This document shows positions 13,751 to 24,833 of a DNA stretch of 64,000 nt, one piece after another; position 1 is the stretch's first letter; each line of letters starts with the position of its first letter. The notes under the pieces were generated by a model. It was not told where the DNA came from, did not search any database, and was given only the letters and a program-made list of their open reading frames with translations. A program made the position numbers and the translations under genes. The stretch is from contig JALIRH010000123.1 in NCBI GenBank assembly GCA_023055505.1, positions 744,001 to 808,000 on the forward strand, in the 5' to 3' direction. Source of the stretch: Callipepla californica brunnescens. Its lineage: Eukaryota; Chordata; Aves; Galliformes; Odontophoridae.

Positions 13751-14655
13751 ACCCTGAGGGCTCTGGACCAAATGCTGCACACGCTGCTGTTTGTCCGCCC
13801 CAGCAGCAGCATTGGTGAGGAGCTGCACGGCGTCTTGCAGGTGAGCTCTGCCCATGGGGGCTACACACAGTACGGCTGTTCCTCCCCCCCTCCCCTCTCT
13901 CACCCCACAAACCTTCCGAGGTGAGCCAGGGGGCTGCGGGGCAGAGCAGCAGCTCCTCTTCCTTCAGACAGACGCTGGGTCCCACAGAGACCCATAGGGA
14001 TCCACAGCGACCCATAGAGAACCACAGAGGCCCATAGAGACACACTGGGACCCATAGAGACTCATAGGGACCCACATAGAGACACTGGAACCCACGGAGA
14101 CCCATAGGGACCCATGGAGACCTATAGAGACCCCACAGAGACCCATAGATTCATAGATACATGAGGTCAGGCCATTCCAGTGCCCGAGCACTCCTTCAGA
14201 GACCCATAGAGAGATGCTGGGACTCACAGGGATCCACAGAGACCCATAGGGACCCATAGAGAGACATTGGGACTCATAAGGGCCTATAGGGACCCATAGA
14301 GACTCATAGACCCATAGCCCTGCAGAAGAAGAAGAAGAAACTCAAGGACTGGGAAGATGACAATGAGTTCTTCCTGTCCACCTGCACCAGGGACATTGTG
14401 CTGGTGAGGAGGGCTCACGGCCGTGGGATTCGTGACTGAGGAGTCTGTGGGAATGGGGGGAACACATCTGACGTTCCTCCCCCCCTCTGTGTTCATTCCC
14501 CCCAGCGCTTTGCAAAGCACTTCCACTCGTCGGAGAACACCGACCTCATCCTCATGGCACTGCAGGGCATGAGAGACTGCAGCAACTACCACATGCAGGT
14601 GGCTGCCACCATGATGGCTGCCCTGATGGGCAATTTCAAGCCTACACCCAATGAT
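13751..14655 (+). CDS. Unidentified helical protein gene, three phase-0 exons (partial)
   Basis: I do not recognise this gene with certainty. Exons with clean GT/AG sites: 13751-13840 (30 codons, contains MLHTLLFVRPSSSIGEEL), 14326-14403 (26 codons, KKKKKLKDWEDDNEFFLSTC) and 14506-14655 (50 codons, contains NTDLILMALQGMRDCSNY and ends NFKPTPND). All are phase 0, and together they predict helices as in HEAT-repeat proteins. A maestro/MROH-type protein is one guess. The CCAAT promoter and first exon lie just upstream. A minisatellite fills most of the intron before exon 14326. No convincing continuation is seen past 14.7 kb, so the gene may be truncated. Confidence 0.5.
13972..14322. repeat. 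Minisatellite, same family (copy A, intronic block)
   Basis: Same units as at 12.6 kb, again with one copy of the spacer (14,148-14,200). It runs up to the acceptor of the exon at 14,326. Confidence 0.9.
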
Positions 14656-15894
14656 GTGAGCAACTGGCAGCTGATTGCTGGGGGGTTGAACCCGTGGTGG
14701 GGTCAGACTGGGGTTTGGATTGGGGGCCAGCGTCGGGGTTGGGTTGGGTCTTGGGGGTTGGATTGGTTGGGTGCAGGAAGGCCATGTAGGGTTGGGTTGG
14801 GTGGAGTGCTGGTGGTTAGAGTTGGGTTGGGTGCTGCAGCTGCTGGAGATGGCGCCGCTGAGCCAGGAGACCGAGATCGGCAGCCTTCCTCTGGCCGTGA
14901 CTTTAGGGGTCCCCGGGGAGCTTCCTTCCCCTTTGCTCTCCCATTTCCCCCCCGCCATCCCCAGGGGAGCAGTTTGGTGCTGAGCACTGCCCGGGTGCTT
15001 TCCTCAGGCAACCCCAGGTGCACCTGTATTTCCCAGAGCTCTTGGCGGCCTTCATCTTCCAGATGGTGTCGTCCAGGGCGCTCCCAGCGATGGTTTCCCT
15101 TTAGAAAGTGGTTCGGTTGTTGTCTGTCCATCTCCCTCTGTAGAGGAGCTGCTTTCCCGTAAGGACTGCAATGTGCAGTACTGATCCAGGAACTTTGGAA
15201 GGGCATTGAAGGAGAGCTGTAGCTGCTGAGTTCTGTCGGTGCTCTTGTTCTCTACTCTTTTGGCATCTCACTTACAGAGAATTCTAACAGCAGTGCTGTT
15301 CCAGTCCTTCTGACAGTAGCCTGGCGTCCAGGCTTAGCAATAATAGGAAGCTTTCTTGCTGCCGGAGCTTGGCTGATGTACTGGTTAACCCCTGTGGGAC
15401 ACAGGGAGGAGGAACACTGCCTCTCAGGCACTATTGGAGTGAGGTTCCAAGCAATTTTCAGATGAACTGGACTTTTGTTAACCAGTTTTCTACTAGCTGA
15501 GCCTATGAACAGCTCCATCAGCAGAAGATAGGACTGTGGGTTCCATCTTGGCAATCTCCTCTTATCTGTGGAATGGTTATAAAAAGAGAGCTGTTGAATA
15601 TGGTTTCTGCTTGATGTGTATGTGTATATTTAACTTCAAAAAGTGTGATAATAATTACACGAAAAATGCAACTTAATCCAAAAAGAAAAAAACCAGTTTT
15701 CAGTAGCTTCTAGGTTTGAGGGGTTAAAAATGTGACCATTGCCTGAATGGAAGAGCCCAGAAGCCTGCAGCATGACATTTGAAAACTGTCAAGCCCTTTA
15801 GATTGTCTGTTGAGCTGTGCCTGCCTTTTTTTTTTTAATTTTCTTTTCCAGTGGATAAGCTGAGCAGCTGTTTCCATCTGCAGATGTTCTCAGG

Positions 15895-16065
15895 GCTGGA
15901 TTGCTGCTAGCATGGCACTGAGGTTGTAAATGAACAGTTGAATTCTAGTAGCACAGGCAGCCTGTTCCAGTGCTCCATGGCCCTCACTGTGAAGGAGTTC
16001 CCAAGCACACCTGTGCACCACTTCCTCTGCTTCAGTTTGTGGCCATTGGTGAATTGGCACAGGTG
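15895..16065 (-). mobile_element. CR1 LINE fragment
   Basis: Contains CAGCCTGTTCCAGTGCTCCA and CCCTCACTGTGAAGGAGTTC, a typical reversed CR1 block. It joins the shared 16,070-16,165 block. Confidence 0.75.
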
Positions 16066-16067
16066 CA

Positions 16068-16165
16068 TTGCCTTCACCTGTGCTCCCATGGCTGACTCCG
16101 TGCTCGCCTCAGGTGACCCATCAGTGGTTCAGGCTGTGATTCAGCAGTTCCCATCCATGGGCTGA
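16068..16165 (+). repeat. Low-copy block shared with 9,726-9,820
   Basis: About 90 bp, roughly 86% identical to 9,726-9,820. Both stay open in the same frame (core SVLASGDPSVVQAVIQQFP). No gene is evident around either copy. Confidence 0.6.
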
Positions 16166-17462
16166 GACCTGTGCTTGACAATGGCCTGTCTTGTTATCAA
16201 GTATTCCTCTGGATTAGTGTGTATTGATCCTGGTTGATAATGATGAAGAACTTAATCTGGGGTCAGAAAAGCCTGGAGAGCAGCTGTTGTGTGGTATAGC
16301 TCAAGTCGTGTCACTTCCAGACCTGTTGTTTCCAAATTTCTTGAAAATGCAGTTAAAACCTGAAGGGATGTTTTGCTCAGGCCCAGAGTGCAAAAAATGA
16401 CTGCTTTTGCTAAAGTGCTAGGAACGATTTCTAATTTAGACTAGTGACTAGGGGAAAAATGACATTTCTGCAAAGAAGGCATTCCTTTTAGTTAGCTGAT
16501 AACTTGAAACAGCAGTAGTCTGAGTTTTGTCTGTAATGTTGACTGTCTTCTTGAAGAAATGGTACATCCACTGGATTTTGACTTCTTCAAGTTAAATAGC
16601 AAGGTGCATGCATAGTCATTAAAACCTCTGTCCAACCCTTTTGCTTGCCTGCACTGCATCCAGTGAAGAGGAATTCTCTTGGGTCACATAGAAAATATGG
16701 AGTTAACGTATGCAAGTGACAAGGCTGCTTCTGTTTTCTTAGTTTGTGAGCTTTCTGAAGGCACTGCAAGTTAGAAAGTTGGTCATCTCCACATGAGCAT
16801 TAGGGATATCACTTCTGCAGTGAACGTATTAATGTATAGAACTATTAATCATGAGCTTTTCTTACGTTGTTAAATAATTTAATAAGAACACTTGTCTGCA
16901 TAATGACAAAAACGTGCATTTGCAGGCACACACACACGTAGATAGGCTGCAATATCCTCAGCAGTAACAGCATTTTACTTGCCAGTTGGCACCAGCACAT
17001 ATGTTATGTAACGTGGGCTCTGAGTCAACTCAGATAGCGTTGGACTGAACCCTGAAACCCTCATTTTAATGATGTGGCAAGAATTTTGATTCAGAAACAC
17101 TCTTTGTTACACCTGGCTTAGTTAACGTATTTCTCAATTTTTCTGCAGGTACAGAGAAGTATGTTGCTGGCCTAATTATCAAGACATCGTCTGATCCAAC
17201 ATGTGTAGAAGTGAGTGAATTCTTTCAGGGGAGAAAAAGGGAGGTAAATACGACGCATAATCTGACTTGTCTTTTCCATTCTCCAGAAAGAGAAGGTGTA
17301 TCTTGGGAAACTGAATGTGATTCTTGTTCAGGTAAGCTGGAGTTCATAGATCTTGACATTTGGTTTTGCTGAAGTACCTAACACACGGGTGTTTCACATT
17401 TCAGATTCTGACACAGGAATGGCCAAAGCACTGGCCATTTTTTATAAGCGATATTGTAGGAG

Positions 17463-17705
17463 TGTCATGGTTTTATGATTTTTGGTACTAGTATTCCACA
17501 TCATAACATCATGTGTTGCATTAAGAGTTAAGCTAATGCTCTTGGTCTAGTGGTTAGGAGCCGTCGCTCTCACAGCCGCGGCTCGGGTTCGATTCCCGGT
17601 CCGGTATACCCAGCATGCAACTGGAGCATTAGCTCTTTAACTCTTAATGCAACACATGATGTTATGATGTGGAATACTAGAACCAAAAATCATAAAACCA
17701 TGACA
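17463..17705. mobile_element. 243-bp palindromic element with a tRNA-Glu-like core
   Basis: The two arms (17463-17540 and 17705-17624, reverse complement) are about 80 bp and nearly identical, beginning TGTCATGGTTTTATGATTTT. The termini are TG...CA and the flanks are a perfect 5-bp duplication AGGAG (17458-17462 and 17706-17710). The core (17540-17607) resembles tRNA-Glu: A box GGTCTAGTGGTTAGG, CTC in the anticodon position, B box GGTTCGATTCCC, intact T-stem; the acceptor stem does not pair. The arms match the start of the LTR at 30,369. It sits inside an XPO1 exon. Confidence 0.8.
17540..17607 (+). pseudogene. tRNA-Glu(CTC)-like sequence inside the palindrome
   Basis: D-arm, anticodon arm and T-arm fit eukaryotic tRNA-Glu, with internal A and B promoter boxes in good order. 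The 5' and 3' acceptor halves do not pair, so a mature tRNA is unlikely. It could still bind TFIIIC. Confidence 0.7.
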
Positions 17706-18029
17706 AGGAGCAAGCAGGACTAGTGAAAGCCTTTGTCAGAACAACACGGTGATCCTTAAACTAGTAAGTGAAGAAGTGTTTGATTTTTCCAGTGGCCACA
17801 TAACTCAAGTGCAAGCGAAGCGTTTGAAAGACAGGCAAGTATCTCTATTTAATATGTCCCTAACACCCAGTGCTTACTTTGTGCTTGCTGTCAGATAGAG
17901 TTTCTCTTGCTAGGAGGTTTTCAGTAAAAGGATACATCTGATTTTATAGCTGAGACTCAACTGGTTTATTGTGGTTTGTTGTTGTTGTTGTTGTTTTCCC
18001 TTGAAAGCAGTACAGTTGGGTGGGAGCAA

Positions 18030-18308
18030 CCTTAGTTTATAGCTATGTAGGGAGTGGGAGGCAAAGGGACAAGGGTGGACTTTTCTCAGTAGAGTGTGGC
18101 GACAGGACAAGAGGAAATGGCCACAAACTGAAGCATAGGAAGTTGTGCAGGTGGGAACTTCCTCACAGTGAGGGTGATGGAGCACTGGCACAGGCTGCCT
18201 GCACGCCTGCCTGTGCAACCTGGGCTAGGGAGCTGCTTTGGCAGGGAGTTGGACTAGGTGATCTCTAGAGGTCCCTTCCAACCCCTGCCACTCTGTGATT
18301 CTGTGATA
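18030..18308 (+). mobile_element. CR1 LINE 3' fragment
   Basis: Runs from AGTGGGAGGCAAAGGGACAAG to the CR1 tail (TTCCAACCCCTGCCACTCTG, TGATTCTGTGA). Confidence 0.85.
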
Positions 18309-18347
18309 TATTTCTGCATTACTGCAGCTGCCTCATCTGACGGATGG

Positions 18348-18895
18348 TCATAGAATCATAGAATGGTCTGGGTTGGAAGGGAGCCTTAAGATCATTTAGT
18401 TCCAATCCCCCTGCTGTAGGCAGGGGTAGCTCCCACTCGACCAGGTTGTCGAAAGCCCCGTGCAGCCTGGCCTTGATCGCCTCCAGGGAAGGGGCATCCA
18501 CAACCTCTCTGGGCAACCTGTTGCAGTGTCTCACCACCCTCACAGTAAAGAATTTCTTCGTAGTGTCTAGTCCAAATGTGCCCTCTTCCAGTTGAAAGGC
18601 GTTAGCCTCTGATCCTGTTGCTACATGCCCTTACAAAAAGCCCTGCCCCAGCTTTCCTGTAGGCCCGCTTCAGGTATGCCATGAGGTCCCAATGGAGCTT
18701 TCTGTTCTCCTGTCTGAAGAGCCCCAGCTCTCAGCCTGTCCTCATAGCGAGGTGCTCTGGCCCTCTGGTCATATTAGTGGCCATCCTCAATGGATCCACT
18801 CCAACAGCTCCATGTCCTCCTTGGCTTGGAGGCTCCAGAACTGGATGCAGTATTGCAAGGTGGGGTCTCATGAGAGCAGAGTAGAGGGGCACAAT
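18348..18895 (-). mobile_element. CR1 LINE 3' fragment
   Basis: Begins TCATAGAATCATAGAATGGT, the reverse complement of the CR1 terminus, and extends about 550 bp with standard CR1 segments such as CACAACCTCTCTGGGCAACC. It faces the + CR1 at 18.03 kb, so the two tails meet head to head. Confidence 0.9.
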
Positions 18896-18899
18896 CACC

Positions 18900-20200
18900 C
18901 CACAAGTCCTCTTTCCCCCTGTCAGTTCCCTGTGTTCTCCCCCACTACCCTCTCTCTCTGTTCCCAGAGTGTCCCTCTTTGCCCCCCATTGAAGCACCCC
19001 ACAACCCCTCAGCTTCCCCCCTTTACCTGTCCCTCTGTTCCCACACTCTCCTTCCCCCTCACAGAAGGCCAAGTTAGCCCTTCAGCCTCCTCCTTCCCCC
19101 CCCCCCCCCGTCCTTCTTTGTAATCTCCAGGGACAGTTTCCCCTCTGGTCCTCCTCCCATTTGAGCACTGCAGTCCCCCCCACCTCCAGTTCCCCTTTCT
19201 CATCCCTAGAATCCTCTTCCACCCCCTCCTTAAGTGCCGTCCTCATTCCCCATCCTCACCCCCGGCGTTTCCTGTCCCCTTTTCCCAGTCCCCCATTCTG
19301 ATCTACAGAGTCCCCTGTCCATCCCCTCTCCCTTTCCTCCCCACACCAGTCCTGCCATTCTGACCCCATGATCCCCTTTCCTCCCCTGCCATGAGCCCTA
19401 CTCCTTCCCCCCCTTCACCTCTCAAACCAGTCTAGCTGTTCTGTCCTCCAGGCTCCCTTCCCCCCATCTCCCTCACACTCCTCGTATTCCCCCGTGGTGA
19501 TTCTCTCCCTCCTCCTCACTATGTCCCTTCTGTCTAACCCCCTGTTTTCCCTGTCCAGCACCCGTGCCTCCTTTCTGAGATCCTCCAGAATCCCCTGTAA
19601 TTCCCCCTTTCCGCCCGCCTCCTGGTTCCCATTCGACTCCCCCAGACCCCTTTTCCACTCCATAGATGCCTCCCACAACCTCCAGTTTCCCTGTCACCTC
19701 CTCTCTACCAATAGACCCCCGTTTCTCCTTATAGAGAACCCACTCCCCCCTTTCTCCCGCCCTCACAACCTTCCAGTTTACTCCCAGACCTCCTTTCCTC
19801 CCCACACAATCCTCATTTCTCATCTCCCCCCCCTCACAACCCAAGTTACCCCCACTACCCTCTCTCTTATCTCCAGACCCCCTTTCCTCCCCATTGAGGC
19901 CTCCCACAATGCCTACATTTCCTCCCTTTCACCCCTCTCTCTTCTCCCAAACTCTTCTTCCCCCCCACAGAAGCCCCACTCAGCCCTTCCCTCCTCCGCT
20001 TCAGAGTCCCACGTCCCTCTTTTCCACCTCCAGATTCACTTTCCACTTACAGAAGTCCCTCTTAGCTTTTGCTCCACCCCACAACTCTCACTATTCACCC
20101 CTGCAGCCATGCAGAATGATCTGCACATGTCCTAGAGGGGTTTTGGGGTATCCAGGAGATCTTCAGGTGTGCCCAGAGCTTCCCCCTCTTCTTTTTTTTT
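18900..20200. repeat. Pyrimidine-rich diverged tandem repeat
   Basis: About 1.3 kb of C/T-rich DNA on +. A weak unit recurs of the form CCCATTGAAGCCTCCCACAA followed by C/T runs (for example 18,985, 19,660, 19,893). The first 170 bp match 55,560-55,740 in inverted orientation. Long frames across it are composition artefacts. Confidence 0.7.
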
Positions 20201-20642
20201 TTTTCTTTGCCCCTTGCACCTTTTTCTTTATTTAGGGTTGCAGAAATACCTCTTTTACTGCCTGTGCTCTTCTCTGTTGATTTACTATTGCAACACAACT
20301 CTCATACTCGCGCTTTGTCTCCTTTTTGGGAAACTGAATCCACAAAGTGAACTAAATCAGATGAGAGTCTGTTATTCACAAGCGCTGTGAGCTTTGTCAG
20401 GGAAGTTACTTTCTCTACTCCTCCTCTCAAGTACTCTCTCCCTCACTTCCTCTTCACATTACCTTGAACTCTGGTGCTTTTTTCTCCCTCTGTATTACTT
20501 TACTTAATGAGAGAGAGAGACCTCCTGACGTTTAGCACAAGTTCTTGAAACTTTCCCAGAAAGCAAAGGCACCAGGGAAGAAGAAGCCGCATTAAGAATT
20601 GGATTTGAATGTCTGCAGACAGCTTCTGTTTCTTTTCTGCAG

Positions 20643-21440
20643 CAGGGCGCCAGCCTGAAATCCTTCTGTGACCAAAATGAACGCGTTGGACGAAGCACCA
20701 GTTACTGGAAGAAAATTCTGATTGGTTTGGAAGCCCTCCAGAGGAACAAAAGTGTCCCTGAACCGACTGCTCCTCTCTTCAGACATTTCCGTCGTGAGGA
20801 CATTCAGCTGCAGAGGGATTGCTCCAAGGTCAGAGTGAGGGGGGTTCCATGTCAGCTTGTGGTTGTGGTTTAACCTGGAAGATGGCTGAGCACGATGGCA
20901 CTTGGTAGGGAATATCCCTGTGTGTGTTTGTTTTTGTTTTTCTTGTTATTGTTGCTTTTGCATTGTGTCTGCTTGGATGACACTGAACTCCCTTTGCACC
21001 AACTTTCTTGACAGAGTATTTTCTGGTATCAGAGGAAAATGGGTAATGTCGTTAACCCCCTCCTACCTGATTACTCCGTGGGTGCTGATGTGCACTAGCT
21101 GTTCCAAGTATCCGTGAGTATGTTGGGCAGGCCTTGTCTTTTGCTTTGGTTGCAGGTCTTTCAGGTTGCAGCCTATGTAGAAGCGGCACATACAGCATTT
21201 GCAGTGTTGGATGCAGTTGAAGGCAGAAGTGCTGATGCTTTGCGTGGGAAGCACGTGGCCCCCTGTTAACTGAATGTTCTGCCAGTTTCAAAGCCAGCAG
21301 CAATACTGACCAAGAGAAATCTGGATCTGCCTTTGCTGAAGAGGAAGGTCAGTGGGACTGTGATGTGTGTTCAGTGAGAAACGGGCACACTGCCTCCTGA
21401 CGTGCTGGCTGCCAGCATCCAGGCAAAACTGATCCAAAAG
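20643..21440 (+). pseudogene. RANBP2: RANBP2 pseudogene fragments, middle region
   Basis: RANBP2 (Nup358) is the giant nucleoporin of the cytoplasmic filaments. 20643-20828 encodes a stretch with DQNERVGRSTSYWKKIL and SVPEPTAPLFRHFRREDIQ, matching the end of its N-terminal region. 21165-21240 encodes VEAAHTAFAVLDAVEGR, the following segment. About 21330-21430 encodes a RanBP2-type zinc finger start (EEGQWDCDVCSVRN), then a stop and loss of the third cysteine before GCQHPGK. Splice acceptors remain, but the reading frame is broken. I see no Ran-binding domain, SUMO-ligase region or cyclophilin domain. Confidence 0.85.
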
Positions 21441-24439
21441 CAGCTCGTGGACAATTTCCTTTAAGCTTGAAGGAGTAGGTGCTCCTAAGAGCACTCAGAG
21501 TTACGAGAGAACTGCTTTTCCTAGAGCTGTTCTGTATGTCTAGTCCAAAATGAAGCAAGTGATGAAAACTGTTTTTGCTGTCAGAATCCTAACGTGCAAA
21601 GTCAACCTCGTGTGCTGGTATCCATTGTTTGGGTGGGTTATTATATATATAGTTATGTGATAATTATATTCTATCTGTTAAATTCCAGAAGAACGAGGGC
21701 AGTCTTTTTCTTGTCTCAGCAGCATGGAACTCTAGTTCAGGATGACTTCCTGGACAGTAAAAGTTTCAGTAACAGCTCCCATGGCAATAGGTTGAGATCA
21801 GTTAGTCAAAAGCATGGGTTTCCCACAAGTCCTCTGAAACGAGTCCTCTTCAGAAGGCTGCTGTTTAATGCCTTCTGGAACTTGAAATGCACAAAGCTGT
21901 ATTCAGTAGTCCGTGTTGCTGCAGACAGCTTTTCTTTTCTTCTCAGGCCTGAATTTTGCTTCTCCACCTCTGTAGATGGCACCTGGATGGCTCTTCTCCA
22001 TGCCCCTGTATTGTTGGGTGTAAGGACATCCGTATCATAGTCCTTGTGGCAGGATCAAGATGCAGGCTCGTTCCTGATCTCAGATGTGAATTTCAAAGGC
22101 AATGGTAGAAGAGGTGATTGGGCTCGGAGGTCGGAACTTGTTACGTTGCAGCATGCTCTGTAACTTGTCTGTCCCAGCATTCTGCAACTTGGACTGTTTT
22201 GCTGTGGACGGAGAGAGCAAAGGCGTAGGCTCCAAATCTGTTTCTAACTGCCTGAGAATTAATTCTGGTCAGTAATAAGGGTGTTGTGGGGTAGATGTTG
22301 CTGTTGTTCTGAAGTAATTTAATCTTCATGTTGTGTTCAGTTTCTGTCCAAAGCTGAGAAGATGACTGTGCCATCAGGAGATCCACGGTGCTGGTTGAAG
22401 AGCTAGCACCAACCAAAGAGCAGAGAGCTCTTGCTGGCTTTCTCAAGCTGCTTTCTCAAGCTGCCTTCAGCATCCTTCTGTTCTAAGAATAAGCCTGGAT
22501 ACGTAGCTGGAGAGGAACGTGGTAAGGAGTGCCCGAGTTGATTTTTGTGTTGCTACTTTTGTGGGGAAAGGGTGTGATACTACTGGAACCAGCAGACGCT
22601 GCTGTAGTTTGGACTGATGGGCAGTAATGCTCCTGCCATCTTCCTTCTGGGCAAGGATCACGGGTCTCCCTTCCCACGTCTGTTCTGTGGTACTCTTAAT
22701 GAAATTCCCAAGGTGCTTGTTGTCTGAACACAGGAAACCTGTGGCAGACGTCCAGGCTGAAGAGCTGTCACTGGTGTAATAAAGCAACAGACAGAAATGG
22801 GAAGCTGACTTGCTGATGTGTACAGCTCTTCAAACATATGCAGAAGTTTTGTCTGCTTGCTGGGCTTGAAGTCTGAAGGGCTTAACAGACTTCTGTGTGT
22901 TTGGAGCATCGCTGAGAACTTCCACTTGTTTCCTGTGTTTAAGACAAAGACTACAAAGACTATCAACTAGCTGTTAAGAGACATCACGGAAGGTGATCCA
23001 AAAGGGAAAAGAACATTGCAAGGTGTGCCTGAAAGCACCCTCATTCTGAGATGATGACATTGCAGCTTTAAATCTCGAGGACATTTAGGCTGTGAGGTCA
23101 TCTGAGATAGTGAGCTGAGTGAGTTGGTTTCCTGAGATAGGTGGTTTTAGAAACACTGCTGCTGTGGTCAGGAAAGCAGTTTTATGGTTCTACAGGCAGT
23201 TGTAGCATTGGTGATTGAACTGTGAGCATTCTGTGCTCCCTGAATGAGAAGTGTCCATTTCAAAGAGCCTCTAAACAAAAGCATCCAAGTGTTTTCCTAG
23301 CTGGAGACCTTCTGCCATTCTTTTGAATCTGGAGAGCTGAGCTTCACAAGATGCATGGAAGGATGGGGTGAGGGGGAGGGGGATGGAAAAATGTTCCACA
23401 GCTGTGAATGTTTGCTGCTTCTGCAGATAGTTTTTGTTCATGATGAGTTTATCAGTTAATAGTTCAAAAACAAAGTGCATTGTTTTAAAAGCCAGCTGTA
23501 TCTTTTCTTTAGTTAAAACTACAAGCGCAGAGGACTGAGTTTCTTGCGTACGTGCTCGTGGTTTTTCTGACTGTGCCTCAGACCTTAGTGCTTTGTACCT
23601 GAATCTGGAGAGGTACTTTAACAGGTGAAGTTTGTTTTTGAGGGGGTGAGTTTGTGTGTGCTAGGAAGGGATGGCATCTGTTGAGCTCTCAGAAACAGAA
23701 GCAGATGTCACAGGGTGCTAGGAGTAGAGGCAGCTGCAGACTGACGTGTTCATCGTTGCATGGAAGTTCTCTGATAGCAGTAGAAAACCAAGCCTTACAA
23801 ATGTGCAGTTCCTGCACCACTCTTTGAAATGATGGAGGTATGTGAAAAGTTCTAGCCTTCCTTGAAGATGTTCTGGGTATCATGAGGTTAATTTATGCTG
23901 TAGGTACCAAAAGTGATCTCCCTATTAAGCTGCCTCATCATCAGTTTTCCGCTGATTTTGGTTCTTTGCAGTAGGCATCCCAGGTGAGACTGAATTGGGG
24001 TGTGAACGTGCTCCTACTTTGGTAAACCAACCAGGTCCTGGGGAGATGGGTGCAGGACGAACTTTGCAGGCTCCTTCTCCATCTGCTGGGGGCATCAGCA
24101 GCAGTGCTTGAGTTGGGGGCCTGGAAGGCTCTCAGATGGAAGTTAACGTTCAAAACATGAAGGTATGAGCAGTGTCTTTACAGAAGTGTTTGTGTCGCTC
24201 AATACGTAGAATGATTCTCACACCTCTAAGGCGTGACCATCTTCACACTGTGAGGAATAAAACATGCAGCAGAGGAAATGCACTGACTGCTCTGGCTGCA
24301 CCTCAGGTCTTTTCTGACACTTTCCTAAATGACAACAGCTGTGGTGAGTAAAATTCCTGCTGCCGTGTACGTAAGAGTTAACGGATTTCAGAGAGATTTC
24401 AAAGCCAAACAGTTATCATTTATGGAGTAAGGATAGAAG
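21441..24439. other. Unassigned sequence between RANBP2 pieces
   Basis: Possibly more decayed RANBP2. No exon could be recognised with confidence. No CR1 seen. Confidence 0.3.
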
Positions 24440-24585
24440 CAGTGTTATTTTGCATTCCCATATCTTATGTAGTAAATCAGCTTTTCTCCTCAGATCGTTG
24501 CCGCAGTTTTGTTTTTCGGCCCATCTCCCTTTTCCCTTTCCCCCTTTGCCTGTGGGTCCCCTCACCCCCGTGGTCACAGAACCGG
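24440..24585 (+). mobile_element. LTR 3' fragment
   Basis: Matches the 3' end of the LTR at 30.75-30.89 kb (shared core CTCAGATCGTTGCCGC, then GGCCCATCTCCCTTTTCCC). The 5' part is missing. Confidence 0.6.
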
Positions 24586-24833
24586 GCCGAAGCAGCCCGT
24601 AAACCATTGCCGCACTGTTCTGAATTCCAGCAGGTGTCTGGGTGCTATAAAGTAACGGCAGCCTTTCCAAAGGGAGGCTTTCCTTAAAGTAGTCAGGCAG
24701 TATTTACTGATGGTTCTAATTTGATACTGCTGGGTCTGTTTAATGGGGGTCACGTTTTCTTTCCTGTTGTGTATGGGTGGCGAGATCAAGTTACTGGTAA
24801 CCTTTTTTTCTCCTGTGCGTGCATGGGGAAAAC

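Larger units (their letters stand above)
14656..17148. other. No further exon assigned
   Basis: G/T-rich simple sequence (GGGTTGGGTTGG type) at 14.72-14.83 kb, a CR1 at 15.9 kb, and otherwise unassigned sequence. A block at 14,840-14,895 after CTGCAG looks codable (LLEMAPLSQETEIGSLPLA) but its donor is poor. Confidence 0.35.
17149..17834 (+). pseudogene. XPO1: XPO1 (exportin-1) pseudogene, early exons, interrupted by an insertion
   Basis: XPO1/CRM1 is the RanGTP-dependent nuclear export receptor for leucine-rich export signals. Three of its early exons are here. 17149-17210 encodes KYVAGLIIKTSSDPTCVE. 17287-17331 encodes KEKVYLGKLNVILVQ. A third runs 17405-17462 plus 17711-17834, from ILTQEWPKHWPFFISDIVG to the QAKRLKD region. 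The third exon is split after IVG by a 243-bp palindromic element with a 5-bp target duplication. It ends in a GC donor (CAG/GCAAGT). Apart from the insertion the exons are well preserved. XPO1's most N-terminal exons are not recognisable upstream, and the next exon in order lies 35 kb away on the opposite strand at 52.9 kb. Confidence 0.93.

Noticed and set aside
17540..17607. A functional tRNA-Glu gene
   Set aside because: The acceptor stem cannot form, because the sequence runs directly into the palindrome arms.
19473..20135. A 213-codon + frame and a 144-codon - frame in the pyrimidine tract
   Set aside because: Stop codons are rare there because of base composition. No splice sites, motif or conserved sequence.
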